From assembly GCA_947053925.1 (NCBI GenBank), contig CAMRUG010000002.1, forward strand, positions 238,003 to 302,002: 64,000 nt of DNA, written 5' to 3'. The translations under genes were made by a program, and so were the position numbers. Position 1 is the stretch's first letter; every line of letters starts with the position of its first letter. The notes beneath the pieces are model-generated. The model saw only the letters and a list, made by a program, of their open reading frames with translations. It searched no databases and was not told where the DNA came from. The stretch is from an uncultured Clostridia bacterium (GTDB lineage Bacteria; Bacillota; Clostridia; Christensenellales; CAG-314). Below are positions 21,070 to 31,363 of this stretch, piece after piece.

Positions 21070-21107
21070 ACTAGGATTAGTTTACTATAATTATATCCGT
21101 AAGTCAA
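21070..21107 (-). promoter_or_regulatory. predicted isc operon promoter with overlapping palindromic operator
   Basis: Minus strand TTGACT-N17-TAAACT; ACTAATCCTAGT palindrome overlaps the -10. Confidence 0.5.
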
Positions 21108-21198
21108 ATATTTTAGTGCTGTTTTTTTATACAGAATAAAAATTGTCTTCGATTTAAGCGGCTGGGAAATTTTTGTTACAAATGTCGACAATATAAAA

Positions 21199-21223
21199 AG
21201 CGCAGAACATTTAATTCTGCGCT
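21199..21223 (-). terminator. Rho-independent terminator of GDPD gene
   Basis: AGCGCAGAA...TTCTGCGCT then TTTTTAT on minus strand. Confidence 0.8.
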
Positions 21224-21241
21224 CCAAATATCCGATTGATT

Positions 21242-22072
21242 TTATAGTGTTGCAAACAATTTTTCCGCGTCGATATAGTTGCTGGTAATACCCGAAATAT
21301 ACGGGTTGATATTTGCAATTTTACTTTCGCTGTCCATTGTCCACACTTCCAAGGGCATATTGTACTTTTTGCAAGTATTTATTTGCGGAATAGTTACAAG
21401 CATATAAAAAATATCCATAAAACAAACATTGCGTCCGTTATCTATTTTAACCATTGCTTTGACGTCTTTTGCCGTCAAGATATTTGCAATTAGACCCAGT
21501 CTGTCATTAGGACGGATTTGAGCAAGTTGTGATAGAAAGTTAATATCTCGCGCTATCCATGTAACCGTTGCAAGATTAGAATTGTCTATCACTTCTGCAA
21601 GGTAAGCGACCTGCTCTGCCGTAGCGCCGTTTTTAATTTCTATATACGGATATAAATCGAGTTCTTCGCACAAATCTACAAACTCCTCGTAAGTTGGTAT
21701 CTGTTCGCCTGCAAATTTCTCATCTTTCCAACTGCCGAAATCGAGTTTTCTTACTTCTTCCAAAGTAATCTCGTTTATTTTAACTTCCTTTTTACTGTCG
21801 ACATTTGAAGTACGGTTTATTGTATCGTCGTGTAACAATACCGCTTTGTTATCTTTTGTAAAGCTAACGTCGCACTCAACCATTTTAAATCCCTTTTCCG
21901 CAGACATTCTGTATGCGCTCAAAGTATTTTCCGGCGCGTCGCCGTAACCTCTGTGATTAACCGAATTGATTTTCCTGTTTCTGTTAGCGTCGACGTTTTG
22001 ACTGCAACCGCACAATACCAGAGTAAGCGCCAACAATAAACAAAGCGCAACCGCAACTAATCTTTTTTTCAT
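21242..22072 (-). CDS. glycerophosphodiester phosphodiesterase lipoprotein
   Basis: Lipobox LCGCS; NHRGYGDAPENTLSAYRMSAEKGFKMVECDV...LLHDDTINRTSN. Confidence 0.92.
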   Translation of the reverse strand: MKKRLVAVALCLLLALTLVLCGCSQNVDANRNRKINSVNHRGYGDAPENTLSAYRMSAEKGFKMVECDVSFTKDNKAVLLHDDTINRTSNVDSKKEVKINEITLEEVRKLDFGSWKDEKFAGEQIPTYEEFVDLCEELDLYPYIEIKNGATAEQVAYLAEVIDNSNLATVTWIARDINFLSQLAQIRPNDRLGLIANILTAKDVKAMVKIDNGRNVCFMDIFYMLVTIPQINTCKKYNMPLEVWTMDSESKIANINPYISGITSNYIDAEKLFATL

Positions 22073-22176
22073 AATGTACTCCTAAGATATCCTATGTTTA
22101 ATATCGCAAGTATATCAAATAAAACAATTAAATGCAATACGCAATTTTAAATTTACATTGAAAAATAAGACAAAAA

Positions 22177-22208
22177 GGCATAACCGTCAAAATTTTGACA
22201 GATATGCC
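22177..22208 (-). terminator. terminator downstream of trxA
   Basis: GGCATA-acc-GTCAAAATTTTGAC-aga-TATGCC hairpin, T-rich on minus-strand 3' side. Confidence 0.65.
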
Positions 22209-22349
22209 CGTAAATAAATTTAATACACAAATAATTATGCGCTTGTTACTCAAAGCGACAAATAATAATCCGTTTAATGCAAAATGACAGGCAACCGTTC
22301 TTATAATTGCTGTAAGCAATTTGCTGTCAAACACTTATTATTAAACAGA

Positions 22350-22661
22350 TTACAAATGCTTTTTAATAGTCTCCGTCAATTCGTCTTCATCGCAAAGTCC
22401 TATTATTCTGTCGACCAACTCGCCGTTTTTAAAAATACAAACATTAGGTATAGACATTACGTTGTAACGTTTTGCCAACGCCGCCGCTTGGTCAACATCC
22501 ACTTTACCGAACTTTACGTTAGTAAGTTTGTCTGCAACTTCGTCAATTATGGGTGATAACATTCTGCACGGCCCGCACCAGTTTGCCCAAAAATCCACAA
22601 CGGCAACGTCGTCTTTAATAAAACTGTCAAATGAATTTGCAATATCGTTAATTTTGCTCAT
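22350..22661 (-). CDS. trxA: thioredoxin
   Basis: VVDFWANWCGPCRMLSPIIDE. Confidence 0.94.
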   Translation of the reverse strand: MSKINDIANSFDSFIKDDVAVVDFWANWCGPCRMLSPIIDEVADKLTNVKFGKVDVDQAAALAKRYNVMSIPNVCIFKNGELVDRIIGLCDEDELTETIKKHL

Positions 22662-23106
22662 TTTTATTTTCTCCTTCTATTTTATTATTATTTATTTTCT
22701 CGTTATTTACAATGGCTTTAAGCGTAGGCGATTCTGCCCATTTATGTTTACTTAATTTGTCTATAAGTGCAACAATAACAAACCCCACCGCAAGTCCTAC
22801 AAAAAAAAGCAATATAGTAAGCCATTCTTTCCATTTAAGACCTATCGAAATGCCCAGTAAAATCAATGCGGGGATTATCGGCAAAATATATGCCACAAAA
22901 GCCAGTCTTGCCGTGTTTGCTTCGGGAATGTCAATTTCGACAATGTCTCCCAAGCGGGCATTCAAAGAATTTTCAACAAAAAAATCTGCGTGTCTTTGTT
23001 TTTCTGTCATTCCGCATTTTCCGCAGGAACCGCAAGCAGAATGACGCTCTATTCTGACTTGGGCAAACTTACCTTTGTCTTTTATTACTACACCTCTTTC
23101 AACCAT
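22648..23106 (-). CDS. RseC/MucC family SoxR-reducing system protein
   Basis: RIERHSACGSCGKCGMTEK and two TM helices. Confidence 0.85.
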   Translation of the reverse strand: MVERGVVIKDKGKFAQVRIERHSACGSCGKCGMTEKQRHADFFVENSLNARLGDIVEIDIPEANTARLAFVAYILPIIPALILLGISIGLKWKEWLTILLFFVGLAVGFVIVALIDKLSKHKWAESPTLKAIVNNEKINNNKIEGENKNEQN

Positions 23107-24895
23107 TGTCTTCCTCACAAACAATACGCAAATCGCGGAGTTGCTTGTCATCCACTCTTGCAGGCGCTTCCGTCATCATACAACTGGCATTCTGCATTTT
23201 AGGGAAGGCTATGACGTCCTTGATATTAGATGTATCGGTAAGCACCATTACAAGTCTGTCAAGCCCCAACGCCAAACCGCCGTGCGGAGGCGTGCCGTAC
23301 TTAAATGCGTCAACAAAGAAACCAAATCTGTCCGCAATTTGTTCGTCGGTAAAACCAAGCGCTTCAAACATTGTTTTTTGGACGTCGCGGTTATAAATAC
23401 GCATACTGCCGCCGCCCATTTCGTCGCCGTTTATTACAACGTCGTATGCTTTTGCCCGTACGCGTGCCGGGTCTGTAAGCATATACTGTAAATCTTCGTT
23501 TTTGGGATGCGTAAACGGATGATGCATAGCGACAAAGCGTTTTTCCTCTTCGGAGTACTCAAATAACGGAAAGTCGACTACCCATAAGCAAGCAAAGTCT
23601 CCCGACTTACATAAGCCGAATTTTGCCGCCAAATGACAACGCAATGCACCCAAAGCAACAACGGTTGTTTTCCAATTGCCGTTTGCAACTAACAGCGCTA
23701 TATCGCCCTGTTCCATACTAAGCGCAGATTTAATTGCCGAAAGTTCTTGTTCGTCAACGGCTTTTGCAAAACTGCATTTCACTCCGTCTGCGCCGAGTCC
23801 GTACCACGCAAGTCCGCCTACACCGTAAGTTTTTACAAATTCTACAAGTTTATCCAACTCTTTACGCGACAGCTTGTCCGCACCGTTTTTTAAAACTATT
23901 GCACGGACAGTTCCTCCTGCGTTTAAAGCATTTTGAAATACTACAAATTTACTGTTTTTAACAGTTTCGTCAAGATTTTGTATTTCCATTCCGAAACGCA
24001 AATCGGGTTTGTCGGAACCGTATCTGTTCATACATTCAACCCAAGGCATACGCACAAAATGTTCGGGCAAATCGACATTGCGGACTTCTTTAAATATTTT
24101 GCAAAGCAAGCCTTCGGTAAGTTGCATTACTTCCTCTTCCTGATCCACAAAACTCATTTCCAAGTCTATCTGAGTAAACTCTGGCTGACGGTTTGCACGC
24201 AAATCCTCATCGCGGAAACAACGGGCAATTTGGTAATATCTGTCCATTCCGCCAATCATAAGCAACTGTTTGTACAGTTGCGGAGATTGCGGCAAAGCGT
24301 AAAAAGTTCCGCTATGTACACGGCTGGGCACAAGATAATCTCTTGCTCCCTCCGGCGTAGATTTACCAAGCATAGGAGTTTCTATTTCCACAAATCCGTT
24401 ATCCGAAAGATAATTGCGGGTAATTTGACATATTTTGTTACGCGCAATCAAATTTTGCTGTAATTTTTCGCGTCTTATATCCAAATACCTGTATTTTAGA
24501 CGCAATGCCTCGTTTGCGCCGTCGTCGCCTACTGAGAATGGTGTCGTATCCGCCTCGGACAGTATTTTTAACTCTTCCGCGACAACTTCGATTTCTCCGG
24601 TTTTCATATTAGGATTTATGTTATTGCCGACACGTCTGCGTACCTTACCCACTACAGATATAACGTATTCCAACTTAATTGTAGACGCTTTTTCCAAAAG
24701 CTCGCGAGAACAAACGTCAGTATCGAAAACCACTTGCGAAATTCCGCTTCTGTCGCGCAACTGCAAAAATATAAGTCCGCCCAAATCACGTCTGCGGTGC
24801 ACCCACCCCATAATCGTTATCTTTTTACCGATATAATCTGTTGTAATTTCTCCGCACATAACCGTGCGTTTTTGACCGTTTAACAATTCTGCCAT
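23099..24895 (-). CDS. aspS: aspartyl-tRNA synthetase
   Basis: GWVHRRRDLGGLIFLQLRDRSG, FRDEDLRANRQPEFTQIDLEMSF, GLALGLDRLVM. Confidence 0.97.
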   Translation of the reverse strand: MAELLNGQKRTVMCGEITTDYIGKKITIMGWVHRRRDLGGLIFLQLRDRSGISQVVFDTDVCSRELLEKASTIKLEYVISVVGKVRRRVGNNINPNMKTGEIEVVAEELKILSEADTTPFSVGDDGANEALRLKYRYLDIRREKLQQNLIARNKICQITRNYLSDNGFVEIETPMLGKSTPEGARDYLVPSRVHSGTFYALPQSPQLYKQLLMIGGMDRYYQIARCFRDEDLRANRQPEFTQIDLEMSFVDQEEEVMQLTEGLLCKIFKEVRNVDLPEHFVRMPWVECMNRYGSDKPDLRFGMEIQNLDETVKNSKFVVFQNALNAGGTVRAIVLKNGADKLSRKELDKLVEFVKTYGVGGLAWYGLGADGVKCSFAKAVDEQELSAIKSALSMEQGDIALLVANGNWKTTVVALGALRCHLAAKFGLCKSGDFACLWVVDFPLFEYSEEEKRFVAMHHPFTHPKNEDLQYMLTDPARVRAKAYDVVINGDEMGGGSMRIYNRDVQKTMFEALGFTDEQIADRFGFFVDAFKYGTPPHGGLALGLDRLVMVLTDTSNIKDVIAFPKMQNASCMMTEAPARVDDKQLRDLRIVCEEDNG

Positions 24896-24913
24896 TATAC
24901 TGTCTCCTGTATA

Positions 24914-26197
24914 CTACAAAACGTATTTTTTAAGATTTCTCGATTCTGTACGGAAATTATTTTCTACATAAGTCTTATCTATAACAACTTTTTTAGTTTG
25001 ACCTTCTTCGTCGATATCGTACGAAATATCTTCTACTATATGTTCCATAATACTCTGAAGCCGTCTTGCGCCGATATCTTCCAAAGTATTGTTTTGGTCA
25101 AATGCCACGTTGGCAATTTCTCTTATACCGTCATCGGCAAATTGCAAATCTATGTTGTCTACCGCTAATAATTTTTTATATTGGTCTGTGATAGCATTGG
25201 CAGGAACCGTCAAAATTTTAACAAAATCGTCAATACCTAGACTGTCTAATTCTACCAACACGGGAAAACGTCCTTGAAGTTCGGGAATAAGGTCGGAAAC
25301 CTTACTGACGTGAAACGCACCGCTTGCAATAAACAAAATGTAGTCGGTTTTAACGTTTCCGTATTTTGTATTGACAGTACATCCCTCAACGATGGGGAGA
25401 ATATCTCTCTGTACGCCCTCTCTCGATACGTCAGGACCGTTTTGAGAAGATTTACCTGCTATCTTATCCATTTCGTCAATGAATATAATTCCGTCATTTT
25501 CAGCGCGGCGCACTGCTTCGATTTCAACGCTGTCAAGGTCAATCAGTTTTTCGCTTTCTTCCCCTGCAAATATCTTCAACGCTTCAGCAACGGTAACGGT
25601 ACGTTTTTTTGTCTTTTTAGGAAGAATATCGCCGAAGATGCTTCCCAAATTTATTTCGCCCGCACCGGGTTGAATTTCTACAGGTTTAGGATTATCTGCA
25701 ACTGAAATTTCCACTTGCATTTGATCCAAATTATGCTTAGACAATTCGTTTTCTAAGTCTATTTTGCTAATTCCCTCGGGAAGTCCCACGGGTTGTTTTA
25801 ACATTATTTCTGCAAGTCTTTCTACGGCTTTATCAAATGCACGGGCTTCAACCTCTTTATAACGTTCGTCTTTAACCAAACGTATAGATACTTCTACAAG
25901 GTCGCGAATCATACTTTCTACATCGCGTCCGACATAACCCACTTCCGTATACTTAGTAGCCTCTACTTTCAAAAATGGCGCTTTTACCAGTTTTGCAAGT
26001 CTACGGGCAATTTCCGTTTTACCTACGCCCGTAGGCCCTTTCAAAATTATATTTTTAGGAGTAATCTCTTCGCGGTCGGCAAGTGATAACTTGCTTCTGC
26101 GGTATCTGTTTCGCAAAGCGATTGCAACAGCCTTTTTAGCTTGAAATTGACCTATTATATAACGATCCAATTCGTTTACTATTTGCTTTGGCGTCAT
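24914..26197 (-). CDS. hslU: ATP-dependent protease ATPase subunit HslU
   Basis: MTPKQIVNELDRYIIGQ, GPTGVGKTEIARRLAKL, GIIFIDEMDKI. Confidence 0.96.
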   Translation of the reverse strand: MTPKQIVNELDRYIIGQFQAKKAVAIALRNRYRRSKLSLADREEITPKNIILKGPTGVGKTEIARRLAKLVKAPFLKVEATKYTEVGYVGRDVESMIRDLVEVSIRLVKDERYKEVEARAFDKAVERLAEIMLKQPVGLPEGISKIDLENELSKHNLDQMQVEISVADNPKPVEIQPGAGEINLGSIFGDILPKKTKKRTVTVAEALKIFAGEESEKLIDLDSVEIEAVRRAENDGIIFIDEMDKIAGKSSQNGPDVSREGVQRDILPIVEGCTVNTKYGNVKTDYILFIASGAFHVSKVSDLIPELQGRFPVLVELDSLGIDDFVKILTVPANAITDQYKKLLAVDNIDLQFADDGIREIANVAFDQNNTLEDIGARRLQSIMEHIVEDISYDIDEEGQTKKVVIDKTYVENNFRTESRNLKKYVL

Positions 26198-26200
26198 TTT

Positions 26201-26752
26201 TTATGCCTCCTCAACTGTTATGTGTCCGTTTGTAAACACACAAATTTCACTTGCAATTTGCAACGCTTCTTTTGCTATTTCTTTAGCAGACAATTTGGTA
26301 TTGCGGTATAACGCTTTTGCCGCAGCCAAAGCATAATTGCCGCCGCTGCCTATTGCACATACGCCGTCATCCGGTTCTATTACGTCTCCCGTTCCCGAAA
26401 GCAACAATATATTTTCCTTATCGGCGACAATCATCATTGCTTCTAATTTGCGCATAACGTTATCACGACGCCAAAGTTGTGCTACTTCCACTGCGGAGCG
26501 CAATAGATTTCCGCTGAATTTTTGCAACATCTCCTCAAATTTTTCCGACAAAGTAAACGCGTCGGCAACAGAACCTGCAAAACCCGTTATAATTTTTCCG
26601 TCATAAATACGTCTGACTTTAACGGCATTTCCTTTCATAATAACATTTTGTCCCTGCGTAACTTGCCCGTCGCCAGCAACGGCTATCTGTCCGTTGCGTT
26701 TGACGGCACATATCGTTGTACCTTTTATAGAATCGGCAAAAACTTCTGCCAT
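26201..26752 (-). CDS. hslV: ATP-dependent protease subunit HslV
   Basis: [24 protein letters not shown]. Confidence 0.95.
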   Translation of the reverse strand: MAEVFADSIKGTTICAVKRNGQIAVAGDGQVTQGQNVIMKGNAVKVRRIYDGKIITGFAGSVADAFTLSEKFEEMLQKFSGNLLRSAVEVAQLWRRDNVMRKLEAMMIVADKENILLLSGTGDVIEPDDGVCAIGSGGNYALAAAKALYRNTKLSAKEIAKEALQIASEICVFTNGHITVEEA

Positions 26753-26756
26753 AATA

Positions 26757-28067
26757 TCATACCTCCTGATTGATAGTTAACAATTCTTTCATTTTATCAA
26801 GTGCGCGCACGCTGTACGCCGCTTTTCTTTGCGATTTATCCCTTATATTGTCTTTTAATGGAGTAAGTATACCGAAATTACTGTTCATCGGAGAATATTC
26901 GCCGAATTCCGTAGAAATATGCTTACACAAAGCGCCTGTCATTGTTTCCTGTGTGAACTCTATTGGATTTTGTCCGTTGATTATACGGTATCCCTGCAAC
27001 GCCGCTATGAGCCCGCTCAAAGTAGACTCCATATAACCTTCTACGCCCGTTATCTGTCCTGCAAAGAATATCTTTCCATCACCTTTAAGTTGAAAATATT
27101 CGTTAAGAAACTTAGGCGCATTCAAGTATGTATTTCTGTGCATTACTCCGTAACGTACAAATTCGGCGTCCTTTAAAGCAGGTATCAATGAAAATACACG
27201 TTTTTGTTCCGAAAACTTTAAATTGGTTTGAAATCCGACCAAGTTATACAATGTTCCGTCAAGGTTTTCCTTGCGTAACTGCAACACTGCATAAGGTCTG
27301 ATATCGGTTCTTTCGTCTCTTAAGCCTACGGGCTTTAACGGTCCGAATCTGATAGTATCCGCTCCGCGCTTTGCCATTATTTCGATAGGCATACAGCCTT
27401 CAAATACGTTAATCTCAAAATCGTGCAGTTGCACTGTTTCCGCATTCACAAGATTATCGTAAAATTTCAAATATTCGTCCTTAGTCATAGGACAATTTAA
27501 ATAATCCGCGCTACCTTTGCCGTATCTCGAAGCAGTAAATGCGCTGTTGTAATCGATGCTTTCTGCCGTAACGATAGGCGCAACCGCATCAAAAAAATAA
27601 AGAAAATCTTTGCCGAACAAATCGGTTAATGCGGGAATTAGCGCGTCATCAGTTAACGGTCCTGTTGCAACAATAACAAAATCGTAGCCGTAGGTATTTA
27701 AAGAAGTTTCAACCTTGTTGACAATATGAAAATTTTCAAACTTTAACAATTCTTCCGTTACGGTTTGAGAAAACTTATTTCTATCTACCGCTAATGCGTT
27801 GCCTGCAGGCACTTTAGTCTGTTCTGCTATCCGCAAAATAAGACTGTCTAATAAACGCATTTCCGCCTTCAAAAGTCCGCTCGAAGTGTTGACGTCATCG
27901 CTTTTAAAGGAATTGGAACATACTACTTCGCACAAGGTATCGAGATTATGCGCGGGCGATTTTTTGTCAGGCTTCATTTCAACGAGCGTTACGTCTGCTC
28001 CGCGTTTAAGAAGTTGATAGCACGCCTCGCACCCTGCAAAACCGCCGCCGATAACTTTTACTTTCAC
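26757..28067 (-). CDS. trmFO: tRNA methyltransferase TrmFO
   Basis: [19 protein letters not shown]...; synteny topA-trmFO-hslVU. Confidence 0.95.
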   Translation of the reverse strand: MKVKVIGGGFAGCEACYQLLKRGADVTLVEMKPDKKSPAHNLDTLCEVVCSNSFKSDDVNTSSGLLKAEMRLLDSLILRIAEQTKVPAGNALAVDRNKFSQTVTEELLKFENFHIVNKVETSLNTYGYDFVIVATGPLTDDALIPALTDLFGKDFLYFFDAVAPIVTAESIDYNSAFTASRYGKGSADYLNCPMTKDEYLKFYDNLVNAETVQLHDFEINVFEGCMPIEIMAKRGADTIRFGPLKPVGLRDERTDIRPYAVLQLRKENLDGTLYNLVGFQTNLKFSEQKRVFSLIPALKDAEFVRYGVMHRNTYLNAPKFLNEYFQLKGDGKIFFAGQITGVEGYMESTLSGLIAALQGYRIINGQNPIEFTQETMTGALCKHISTEFGEYSPMNSNFGILTPLKDNIRDKSQRKAAYSVRALDKMKELLTINQEV

Positions 28068-30274
28068 TTACTCTCACCGCCGTCGTAATTGCATTCTTTA
28101 TTAGAACAACGTACAACCCCGTCGCTGCCTTTTTTATAAACCAAATGAGAGCCGCAAATAGGACACATCTTACCTGTCGGCACATCCCACGAAACGAAAT
28201 CGCAATCCGGATACCCGGTACAGCCGTAAAAAACAGTTCCTTTTTTAGATATACGCTTAATTACGTCTTTGCCGCATTTAGGGCATTGCGCGACAACTTC
28301 CGTTATAGGCTTAGTGTTTTTACAATTGGGATAATTACTGCACGCGAGATACTTTCCGTATCTGCCTTGCCGTTCAAGCATCTTTGCGCCGCAAATTTCA
28401 CATTCTATGTCTGTTTCTTTAGGTGGCGCTTTTTCTTTTAAACTCTTCATATTAGAACAGTTTGGATAATTACTGCAAGCAAGATATTTTCCGTACCTGC
28501 CGGTTCTAATAACCATCGGCGAACCGCACTTTTCGCAAATCTCATCAGATACTTCGTCTTGCAAAACAATTTTTTCTCCGTGCATAGCGACTTTAACTTC
28601 GTCAAGCATTGGCTGATAAAACTCGTCTACAATTTTATACCATTGTTCTCCGTTGTCCTCTATTGCGTCAAGTTTATCTTCCATTTCAGCAGTAAACTGA
28701 ACGTCTACGATTTTACCGAAGTACTGTTGGAGATAATCTGTAACCTGAATTCCCAAAGTGCTTGGAGCAAGCGCTTTTCCGTCTTTAGTTATATACTCTC
28801 GTTTATAAAGAGTTTGCATAGTTGCCGCGTAAGTACTGGGACGTCCTATGCCTTTTTCTTCCATAGTTTTAATAATACTTGCTTCGGTAAACCTTGCAGG
28901 CGGCTTTGTAAACTTCTGCTCGTGTTTTAACTTGATTAGTTCTAACTTATCGCCTATTTCCAAAGGCGGAATAACGGCATTTTCGCCTTCTTCGTTTTCT
29001 TTACTTTTCGTTTCGCCGTAAATTGCCAAATAACCTTCAAATATCAGTGTCTTACCTGTCGCGGTAAGTCCGTACTCTCCGCACGAAACGTTTACGTTTA
29101 CGCTGTTATATGTTGCATTCGCCGCTTGACTTGCCAAAAATCTCTGATAAATCAGCTTGTACAATAGATATTGATTGCGTTGAACTTTATCTTTTATAGA
29201 TTCGGGAGTAATATCCAAATTGATAGGACGGATAGCCTCGTGCGCGTCCTGAGCTTGTTTTTTAGAAGCATAAAAATTGGGTTTTTCCGGCAAATATTCC
29301 TGACCGTATTTAACAGCAATCGTTTCTCTTGCGCTTGCCACCGCGTCTGTAGACACTCTTACAGAGTCTGTACGGATATAGGTAACCAATGCAACGTGTC
29401 CCATTCCTGCAATATCAAACCCTTCGTAAAGCTGCTGTGCTACCGACATAGCTACTGCGCTGGTCATTTTGAGTTTATTGACGGCGTCCTGTTGCATTGT
29501 GCTGGTCGTAAAGGGCGGCAATGGCTTACTTTGCGTTACGGCTTTTTTAACGTTTGTAACCGTAAATTCGCCGTTATTTAATACAGACAATGCATCTTCG
29601 CACTGCTCTTTATTTTGAATTTTGTATTTTTTTCCGTCCTTTTCGGTCAGATTTGCAGTGAAACTCGGCTTTGCATTTGGCTTGTCCAAAGTTGCGGCAA
29701 CCGTCCAGTATTCTTCCGGTTTAAAAGATTGAATTTCTTTTTCACGGTCAACTATCAAACGCAACGCCGCAGACTGTACTCTACCCGCAGAAAGTTTATT
29801 GCGTATTTTTTTACACAATACAGGAGACAGCGTATAACCGACAAGTCTGTCTAAAACCCTGCGGGCTTGCTGAGCATCGACTAAACCTTTATTGATATAT
29901 TTAGGATTTTGTATTGCTGCATTAACGGCTTTCTTAGAAATTTCGTTAAACATAATACGGTTTTTTTCGTTAGGGTCCAGATTAAGCGCACATTGCAAAT
30001 GGTACGAAATTGCTTCGCCTTCGCGGTCAGGGTCGGTTGCCAAATAAACTTGTTCGGCTTTGGCAACTTCTTGCCGTAAACGTGCAATTGTTTCCTTTTG
30101 TTCAGGCTTGCGGGCTTCGAGTTCGGGTTTATAATTATTTTTAAAATCCACACCCATCGTCTTTTCGGGTAAGTCCCATATATGCCCGCGAGAAGCGTCA
30201 ACCTTGTACCCTTCCCCTAAATATTTGCCTATTGTTTTTGCTTTTGCCGGCGATTCGACAATTACAAGTTTCAT
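28064..30274 (-). CDS. topA: DNA topoisomerase I
   Basis: MKLVIVESPAKAKTIGKYLG, C-terminal C4 zinc fingers. Confidence 0.97.
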   Translation of the reverse strand: MKLVIVESPAKAKTIGKYLGEGYKVDASRGHIWDLPEKTMGVDFKNNYKPELEARKPEQKETIARLRQEVAKAEQVYLATDPDREGEAISYHLQCALNLDPNEKNRIMFNEISKKAVNAAIQNPKYINKGLVDAQQARRVLDRLVGYTLSPVLCKKIRNKLSAGRVQSAALRLIVDREKEIQSFKPEEYWTVAATLDKPNAKPSFTANLTEKDGKKYKIQNKEQCEDALSVLNNGEFTVTNVKKAVTQSKPLPPFTTSTMQQDAVNKLKMTSAVAMSVAQQLYEGFDIAGMGHVALVTYIRTDSVRVSTDAVASARETIAVKYGQEYLPEKPNFYASKKQAQDAHEAIRPINLDITPESIKDKVQRNQYLLYKLIYQRFLASQAANATYNSVNVNVSCGEYGLTATGKTLIFEGYLAIYGETKSKENEEGENAVIPPLEIGDKLELIKLKHEQKFTKPPARFTEASIIKTMEEKGIGRPSTYAATMQTLYKREYITKDGKALAPSTLGIQVTDYLQQYFGKIVDVQFTAEMEDKLDAIEDNGEQWYKIVDEFYQPMLDEVKVAMHGEKIVLQDEVSDEICEKCGSPMVIRTGRYGKYLACSNYPNCSNMKSLKEKAPPKETDIECEICGAKMLERQGRYGKYLACSNYPNCKNTKPITEVVAQCPKCGKDVIKRISKKGTVFYGCTGYPDCDFVSWDVPTGKMCPICGSHLVYKKGSDGVVRCSNKECNYDGGESK

Positions 30275-31359
30275 TCAGTTCCTCCATATATCCGATAAGA
30301 ATTACCGGGTAGCCTCGCAATTATACTCCTTAATTCCAAATTTGCCAACAAAAAATTTAAGTCGGACGGACTAAATCCTGTTTCGCAAACTAACTGATCG
30401 AACGATTTTTGTCCGACAGTCAAAACGTCGACAATTTTTTGTTCTTCAAAATTTAGTTGAATTATTTTATTTTCAACTTGTTTGCTCTCCAAGTTGTAAA
30501 AATCAATTATATCTCTCGGCGTAGTTACACACGCGCCTTGCATACTCTTAATAAGCGCGTTACTGCCGCTAAAACCCGAGTCGTATATTTCTCCGGGAAC
30601 GACAAAAACGTCCTTTCCCTGTTCTAAAGCAAGCTCTACTGTAGAATTTGTTCCGCTCTTTAATGGTGCCTGACAAACGAGCAATCCGCGTGATAACCCT
30701 GCAACTATGCGGTTACGGTGCGGAAAATGATATGCTAACGGCGAAGCCCTTAAACCGTATTCCGAAATAATGAGTCCTCCGCCCTTTAAAATTCTGTCAG
30801 CCAAATTTTCGTTAGTCGGCGGATATATATTCAAAATACCCGACCCCAACACTGCAATGGTCAAACCGCTTTCGGTGAGAGTCGTTTCGTGCGCAATGCT
30901 GTCAACGCCGTAAGCAAGACCGCTTACAATTACAAAATGTTCGGCGAGCAATCTGGTAAAGTCTGTTGCTATCCGTCTGCCGTAAGAAGATACTTTTCGC
31001 GTGCCTACGACGGACAGGCAGTTTTTACTTAATAAAGTAATATCTCCTTTACAGAACAAAATGTAAGGCGGCTCATCGATATCGCGCAAACAGCGCGGAT
31101 ACTTTTCAGAATACCAAGTAACTGCTTCGATACGGTTTTGTTCCATATCGAAAATAATTCTCTCAGCGTCATTTTTCTTGATAGCAGATTTCAGTACACC
31201 GTAACTGTTACCCAATATAGAACGTATCCTATCATCACAGTCAAAATTTCTTACCAACTCATCGGCAGTGTCATACAGTTCGGAAAGTTGAAAAAACTTT
31301 TTAACCGTCAACCCGTTTTCGCCGAATAATATACACAATTTATCTTTTAAAGTATACAT
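30271..31359 (-). CDS. dprA: DNA-processing protein DprA
   Basis: VVGTRKVSSYGRRIA, VSGLAYGVDSIAHE. Confidence 0.94.
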   Translation of the reverse strand: MYTLKDKLCILFGENGLTVKKFFQLSELYDTADELVRNFDCDDRIRSILGNSYGVLKSAIKKNDAERIIFDMEQNRIEAVTWYSEKYPRCLRDIDEPPYILFCKGDITLLSKNCLSVVGTRKVSSYGRRIATDFTRLLAEHFVIVSGLAYGVDSIAHETTLTESGLTIAVLGSGILNIYPPTNENLADRILKGGGLIISEYGLRASPLAYHFPHRNRIVAGLSRGLLVCQAPLKSGTNSTVELALEQGKDVFVVPGEIYDSGFSGSNALIKSMQGACVTTPRDIIDFYNLESKQVENKIIQLNFEEQKIVDVLTVGQKSFDQLVCETGFSPSDLNFLLANLELRSIIARLPGNSYRIYGGTE

Positions 31360-31363
31360 CTTC

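Noticed and set aside
22128-22334. 68-aa ORF downstream of trxA
   Set aside because: Contains the trxA terminator hairpin; no clear SD or family pattern.
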